Below, one piece after another: positions 58,567 through 64,000 of a DNA stretch of 64,000 bases. Positions within the stretch are counted from its first letter, which is position 1; each line of letters begins with the position of its first letter. A program made the position numbers and the translations under genes. Source of the stretch: Bacteroidota bacterium (GTDB lineage: Bacteria; Bacteroidota; Bacteroidia; AKYH767-A; OLB10); contig JADKFA010000016.1 of assembly GCA_016717725.1 (NCBI GenBank), forward strand, positions 22,762 through 86,761, given 5' to 3'. The notes under the pieces were generated by a model. That model had not been told where the DNA came from. It saw only the letters and a program-made list of their open reading frames with translations, and did not search any database.

Positions 58567-59380
58567 ATGACTTCAGAAATTATTCAATCAAGTGATTTCT
58601 TAAAAAAATTCGCATCTCCTCAAGGTGCTATAGGAATAATTATGGGTACAGGGCTGCATCAGCTGGCTAAATCCATCAAGATCAGAGAGGCTATTGATTA
58701 TTCAAAGATCCCTCATTTTCCGACGAGCACGGTGGAATCGCATAAAGGTAAACTCCTTTTCGGGACCATTGAAGGAAAAGAAGTGATCGCTATGCAAGGA
58801 CGCTTTCATTTTTATGAAGGTTATTCCATGCAACAAATCACTCTGCCTGTGCGAGTTATGAAACAATTGGGCGTTAACACTTTGTTGGTGTCCAATGCTG
58901 CGGGAGCCTTAAACCCATCTTACCAAAAAAGGAGAATTGATGCTCATTGAAGATCATATTCACCTGCAAAGCACGAATCCACTAATTGGGAAAAATGACG
59001 AGGAGATGGGTCCAAGGTTTCCTGATATGAGTGCACCCTATGATGTCCACCTAAGAGCAGATATCAAGAAAATAGCAGCAGAAAATTCGATACGATTGCA
59101 AGAGGGCGTTTATGTTTCTGTAGATGGACCTATGCTGGAAACAAGAGCGGAGTATCGATATTTGAGAACCATAGGCGCCGATGCGGTCGGCATGAGTACA
59201 ACGCCCGAAATTATTGTTGCTCGACACATGAATATGCGCTGTATTGGTATCTCCGTGTTGACCGATGTATGTGATCCCGATCATTTGTCACCGGTTACAT
59301 TAGAAGAAATTATTGCTATTGCGGAAAGTGCTGATCCCATCTTGAGTAAAATAGTAAGTCGATTAATTGCAATATTATGA
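58567..59380 (+). CDS. Purine nucleoside phosphorylase, frameshifted
   Basis: About 270 residues after joining two frames. Motifs: GIIMGTGLHQL phosphate loop, STVESHKGKLLFG, MQGRFHFYEGY, LLVSNAAGALNP, then MLIEDHIHLQ and the purine-site MLETRAEYRYLRTIGADAVGMST. It splits purine nucleosides with phosphate in salvage (trimeric PNP-I type). The frame breaks at A6 (58925-58930); with five A it reads NPSYQKGELMLIEDH, as in homologues. One extra base is therefore the likely error. The next gene starts within its stop codon (ATGA). Confidence 0.92.
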
Positions 59381-59892
59381 ACGAATATTTCAAGACCTGC
59401 GCCATCCTCTTTTTTACAGGAATAAAAACAGGGATTCATCCAGCTTTAATGTTCAATGAATCAACACAACTTGCTATTCAAGAATTAATTTCTCTTCACA
59501 ATTTAAATTTTGAAATTTTACAGGCTGATGGAATTCAAGTTGCCAATGATTGGCCTAATAGTAACTTGCATTCAACAGAAATTGAAAACTATTTATGCGC
59601 TGCGTATTCAAAAAAATTCAACGAAGGATATAGAAAAGTAATTGGCGTTTTTTCGTTGCCATCACTATTGTCTACAAAACATATCGAAGAAGCGATGCTC
59701 AGCATTCGACCCTTGGATTTTTGTGTGGGTCCGGATACACATGGAGGAATTTATTTACTAGGCATGAATACTTACGAAGAAAAATTAATTCTTCATCAGC
59801 CATGGCTCGCCACAACCATCAGTAAATCAATCATTCGCGAAATCGGAAATCAAAAAAAAATAACTTATAAATTACCAACGCTGGGAATCTAG
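59377..59892 (+). CDS. DUF2064-type glycosyltransferase-like protein
   Basis: 171 residues. The region IGVFSLPSLL followed by HIEEAMLSIRPLDFCVGPDTHGGIYLLGM matches the layout of the DUF2064 / TIGR04282 nucleotidyl-or-glycosyl-transferase-like family. Family members usually have G-S/T-D-x-P at the first site; here it reads GVFSLPS, so a metal-binding Asp appears to be missing. It overlaps the nucleoside phosphorylase gene by 4 bp. Substrate unknown, activity doubtful. Confidence 0.7.
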   Translation: MNEYFKTCAILFFTGIKTGIHPALMFNESTQLAIQELISLHNLNFEILQADGIQVANDWPNSNLHSTEIENYLCAAYSKKFNEGYRKVIGVFSLPSLLSTKHIEEAMLSIRPLDFCVGPDTHGGIYLLGMNTYEEKLILHQPWLATTISKSIIREIGNQKKITYKLPTLGI

Positions 59893-59946
59893 TTCATTAA
59901 TAGAGTGAAAATAGATTTCTTTGCACTATAATTCAATCAAGAAAAG

Positions 59947-61163
59947 ATGTTAACCTTGCTCCAACAATTTGAAGATAAGAAGCCTGAAATAATTTACGAA
60001 TGGAATGATCCGCAATCGGAAGCCTTCGGATGGATCGTAATCAATTCTTTACGTGGTGGTGCTGCTGGTGGTGGAACTCGTATGCGAAAAGGTTTAGATC
60101 GACGTGAGGTGGAATCATTAGCAAAAACCATGGAAATTAAATTCACGGTAGCAGGTCCGCCCATCGGAGGAGCAAAATCTGGAATTAATTTCGATCCCCG
60201 TGATCCACGAAAAGAAGAAGTTTTGAAACGTTGGTTCAAAGCTGCTATGCCCTTACTAAAAAATTATTATGGTACAGGCGGCGATCTTTTTGTAGATGAA
60301 ATTCACGAAGTAATTCCCATTACTGCTGAGCTTGGATTATTACATCCGCAAGAAGGTGTGGTGAATGGTCATTTCAAAAGTGAAGGAACAGAACGATCAG
60401 AAAGAATTCAAAAACTGCAAAAAGGTGTTAGTTTGATGGTGGATGATGCTCGTTATGTTCCTGCAGGTTCATCTTACACCATTGCTGATATGATTACGGG
60501 TTATGGCGTTGCTCAATCGGTAATTCATTTTTACAAGTTACAAGGAGATGATATTAAAGGGAAAAAGTATTGGTACAAGGATGGGGAAATGTAGGAGCAG
60601 CAGCAGGTTATTATCTCTCCCAAGCCGGTGGATTACTCACAGGAATTGTAGATCGTAGTGGTGGCGTTTTAAATGAAAATGGATTTACGCATGATGAAGT
60701 CATCAGCCTTTTTCATTCACGAACAAAAAATATGTTTGAAGGATTTACCAAGGTAGATGATATTCAAGAATCATTTTGGAAACAGAAAGCTGATGTATTT
60801 ATTCCTGCTGCCGCTTCCCGTTTAGTTACTCTTGATCAAGCCAGTGATTTGTATGATGGTGGATTAAAAGTAATTGCTTGTGGAGCGAATGTTCCCTTTG
60901 CAGATACTGAAATTTTCTTTGGACCGATAAGTCGATTTGCGGATCATCATATGAGTGTGATCCCCGATTTTATTTCCAACTGCGGAATGGCGAGAGTGTT
61001 TGCTTATTTGATGAGTAATCCGAAAGAAGTAACTGCTGAAGGAATCTTTACCGACGTTGCCAAAACTATTCATCAAGCCTTTGACAATATCTACAAAATC
61101 AATCAAGGCAAAAAAGATATAACGGCTAGCGGATACGAAATTGCATTGAAGCAATTATTATAA
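59947..61163 (+). CDS. Glu/Leu/Phe/Val-type dehydrogenase, frameshifted
   Basis: About 405 residues after joining two frames. The dimerisation and catalytic half has RGGAAGGGTRMRKGLDRREV, then AGPPIGGAKSGINFDPRDP with the substrate Lys region, and YYGTGGDLFVDE. The Rossmann half has VLVQGWGNVGAAAGYYL and PAAASRLVTLDQA. It deaminates an amino acid oxidatively with NAD(P); glutamate or a branched-chain amino acid are the candidates. The break is at A5 (60562-60566); with six A it reads KGKKVLVQGWGNVG, so one base seems lost. Confidence 0.9.
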
Positions 61164-61179
61164 AATAGAATTTTGTAAG

Positions 61180-62268
61180 ATGGATGAAAATTGGTTAAAC
61201 CAGGTATATTTTGAGAATGATGTTCGCAGCTACCTGTTGTTTTTCACCATCATTCTTTCTGGTATCATTTTAAAAGATTTGTTTCTTTCCATCTATCCGG
61301 ACTTATTTACCGCGCCATAAAAAAACGTGTAGCGGGAGTAGATGTAAAAATGCTTCGCCATTTACTTCGCAAGCCATTTGGGTTATTTATTATTATTACT
61401 CAGTGTATACCTTGCTTGCAAGCAACTACATTATCCTGAAAGCTGGCATCTTCCATCAGAAGAAAAATTTGGAATACGACTTATTATCTGGAGAGCATTT
61501 CAATTGTCCATTTTCATTTCGATTACATGGATCGTTTTACGTTGTATCGATTTCTTTGGTATTGTATTGGCGCATCGCGTTGGAATACAAGATTCCAAAA
61601 ACGACAATAAACTAATTCCCTTCATGCGAGAAGCCATCAAAATAATAGTAATTATTTTGAGTTTCTTTGTCATCCTCGGTACCATCTTCGAGGTGAATGT
61701 TGCCTCGCTCATTGCTGGTTTGGGTATCGGAGGTTTTGCATTAGTCCTTGCAGCGAAAGAAAGCATTGAAAATTTATTGGCATCCTTCACCATCTTTTTA
61801 GACAAACCATTTTCTACAGGTGATTTAGTAAAAGCGGGAAGTGTAAAAGGGGCTGTAGAAAAAATTGGATTTAGAAGCACACAAATCCGTACTCTTGACA
61901 GAACCATCTTTTCCATTCCCAACAAAAAAATGATTGATTCGGATGTAGAAAATGTGAGTCAGCGCAACATGATTCGAGCAAGCTTCACTTTGCTCATCCG
62001 TTTTGATACGCCAACTATAAAAATTGAAAAATTCAAGCAAGAAATTCTTTCCCTTCTTAGGAATCTTGATTATGTTTCCAATACCACACCACCCTATATT
62101 CATATTGAAAATTTCTCCATCCAAGGTATAGAGATGAAATTTATTTTCTTCATTGAATCCATTGATTTTACTTATTTCAGTGAAAAAAGAGAGTTCATCT
62201 TTCTAAAAATATTAGATACGGCCCAACAAGAAGAGATCAAATTGGGAATTCGGGATATTCAGTATTAG
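61180..62268 (+). CDS. Mechanosensitive ion channel (MscS family), two frameshifts
   Basis: About 362 residues after two corrections. The N-terminal membrane helix (SYLLFFTIILSGIIL) starts at the ATG 61180. The frame is lost near 61288 (a base missing in TTTCC) and again near 61380 (an extra base in GGG or the next TTT); corrected it reads LIYRAIKKRVAGVDVKMLRH and RKPFGYLLLLLSVYLA. The pore helix region VASLIAGLGIGGFALVLAAKE and the beta domain FSTGDLVKAGSVKGAVEKIG are intact. It opens under membrane tension to release solutes. Ends in DIQY. Confidence 0.87.
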
Positions 62269-62487
62269 AACTACTTAAAAGCCCCCTTCTCCATATCATC
62301 TCATTCACTCATTTCATTCTATTCTCATTCATTAGTTACTCCCCCTTATTGAGACTGACCTACGCTCCTCAATATCTCACTCCCTCTACTAACAATACCA
62401 CGTGAATTATTAATTCCATGGGTTAACGAGTATATTCAAATAAATTACTATTTTTAAAATCAAATTAGAGAACAATCGCCATTTTAT

Positions 62488-64000
62488 ATGAATTACGCTG
62501 AAGCCGAAAAATTTGTGTTGGATTATCTCCATAAAAACTTGGCGACAACCATTCATTACCATCATGTATTTCATACCGAAAATGTAATTAAATCTTCGGA
62601 ACGGCTTTGTTTGCTTGAAAAACTGGATGAAGAATCATCACTATTGATTAAAACAGCAGCTCTTTTTCACGACACAGGATTTGTAACACAATACGAAAAG
62701 AATGAACCGGTGGGTGCTGCATTCGCAGAAAAACATTTGCCCACTTTTGGATACGACACTACACAGATCGAAATAATCAAAGATCTCATTTTAGCTACCG
62801 ACACATCGAAACAACCACAAGGACTCTTTCATAAAATTATTCGGGATGCCGACTTAGATTATATTGGAAGAGCCGATTTTTTTTCCATTTCACAATTACT
62901 CCGACAAGAATTATTAGAACACGGGAAAGCCATTAAATTAGTGGAATGGTACGCTTTGGAAAAAGAATTTTTGGAGAACCATGTTTATTTTACGGATGCT
63001 GCCTATGCCCTTCGTAACAAAGGAAAATTAAATAACCTCGAAGAAATAAAAGCACTCTTAAGAGAGTCGTCCGGAAATCATGGCTTGATTGACATGACGG
63101 ATATGAATGCTCAAATACTGGGCGAAGATCGTAAGCATTTAGTTTCTCTTCTTGGCAGAACAAGTTTATTCAAGTCCGCCGACTTAAAACTTCTTGAGCA
63201 TATTGCAAAGGTTGTAGATCGCATTCATCTAAAAGAAAACGAACCCTTATTCAAAAAAGGGGATGCTGGAGAAAGTATGTACATTATTGAATCGGGAACG
63301 CTTCGAGTACATGATGGATCCATCATATTTGCAGTATTGAAAGTTGGAGAATATTTTATGAAGCTTCTATCATCGATAATTCCTCGTACCGCATCAGTTT
63401 CAGCAGCATCAGATGCAATCATTTTACGAATTGGAGAAAAAGATTTCTTTAGTTTACTGGGATCGCATCCTTCCATGAATCGAATGTTGATGAAAGAACT
63501 CATCAACCGACTCCGCAATCAAAATAATGCGGTGGTAGATGAATATAAAAGTCGAGAGCAGAAATTAACAGAGTTAGTTGAATTACGCACTCGTCAAATT
63601 GTGGAAGAAAAGAAAAACGTAGAGCAAAAATCAAGAGAGTTAGAACTTGCGTTAAAAGAATTACAAGAGACACAACGTTTATTGATCCATCACGAAAAGA
63701 TGGCATCACTCGGACAATTAACATCAGGTATTGCCCATGAATTAATGAACCCGTTGAATTTCGTTAATAATTTTTCAGCAGTATCTTTGAATTACTACAG
63801 GAAGTTTCTGACCTCACCACCGACGAAGAAGCTAAGGAATTATGCACGGATCTTATTGGCAACCTCGAACGAATCTCCATGCATGGCATTAGAGCGAGTG
63901 AAATTGTAAAAAGTATGTCGGAGCATTCCACAAACTATGGAAAAGAACGCGAAGAAGTAAATATTAACGTTCTTATCGAAGACGCGCTTAAAGCTTCTCG
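62488..64000 (+). CDS. HD / cyclic-nucleotide-binding / histidine kinase fusion, frameshifted and partial
   Basis: Runs off the right edge. Order seen: an HD phosphohydrolase-like domain (about 10-180; HYHHVFHTENV, LFHDTGF, RDADLDYIGRADF), a cNMP-binding beta-barrel (about 225-345; LKENEPLFKKGDAGESMYII, then ESGTLRVHDG), a coiled coil (about 350-400) and a HisKA domain with phospho-acceptor His in GIAHELMNPLNFVNNFS. The frame breaks at TTT (63786-63788); adding one T restores SFELLQEVSDLTTDEEAKEL and the frame stays open to 64000. The catalytic ATPase part lies outside the window. It likely senses a nucleotide and signals by phosphorylation. Confidence 0.87.

Noticed and set aside
58937..59380. 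Second half of purine nucleoside phosphorylase as an independent gene
   Set aside because: The first frame ends mid-motif and a one-base correction at the A6 tract restores the continuous family sequence. The same reasoning applies to the other split genes.

Overview
The window comes from a Bacteroidota (Bacteroidetes) chromosome. It is A+T-rich by eye. Outer-membrane TonB-dependent receptors carry an N-terminal carboxypeptidase-regulatory-like domain. Several large secreted proteins end in type IX secretion (T9SS) C-terminal sorting domains. Start codons lack clear Shine-Dalgarno sequences, and many promoters fit the Bacteroidota -7 element TAnnTTTG. No tRNA, rRNA, phage, integron or convincing CRISPR array was seen. 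I could not place the organism below phylum level.

Layout. 1-7.3 kb: a minus-strand pair of a TonB-dependent receptor and a large exported protein running off the left edge, plus a small membrane protein. 7.4-11.0 kb: smc, followed by about 570 bp of palindromes with a MITE-like element. 11.6-16.2 kb: small exported proteins, a lipoprotein with a Rieske-like fold that lacks its iron ligands, ahcY, then a phosphopantetheinyl transferase next to a geranylgeranylglyceryl-phosphate synthase-like enzyme. 16.2-21.5 kb: a lipoprotein with a homopolymer frameshift, an S9 peptidase, an AraC-type regulator and a pnuC/ribosylnicotinamide-kinase salvage pair. 21.6-28.4 kb: cystathionine beta-synthase, a metal/cobalamin receptor-like protein, a patatin-barrel protein, and the era-der GTPase operon. 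28.5-33.2 kb: a T9SS cargo protein, a BamA/TamA-like barrel, ung and a tiny lipoprotein. 33.2-34.4 kb: a non-coding array of three roughly 235-240 bp structured repeats. 34.4-43.5 kb: mgtE, a 2-hydroxyacid dehydrogenase, a T9SS beta-propeller protein, penicillin acylase and a T9SS metallopeptidase. 43.7-51.6 kb: a 1708-residue GEVED/T9SS surface protein and a TonB-dependent receptor preceded by a TPP riboswitch, so very likely a thiamine-compound importer. 51.6-58.5 kb: a DNA ligase homologue with a ruined active site paired with its usual exonuclease, then rsmA, a DUF4286 protein, a TPR protein and serS. 58.5-64 kb: purine nucleoside phosphorylase, a DUF2064 glycosyltransferase-like protein, a Glu/Leu-type dehydrogenase, an MscS channel and a HD/cNMP-binding/histidine-kinase fusion cut by the right edge.

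Nine single-base frameshifts, mostly at short homopolymers, interrupt otherwise well-preserved genes, and five lie in the last 6 kb. This pattern fits uncorrected sequencing or assembly indels better than gene decay, so I annotate these as single genes and give the break point in each.

The most interesting items are the active-site-dead ligase kept in operon with its nuclease, the structured repeat array at 33.4-34.1 kb, the MITE-like element after smc, the TPP-controlled receptor and the HD/cNMP/kinase fusion.
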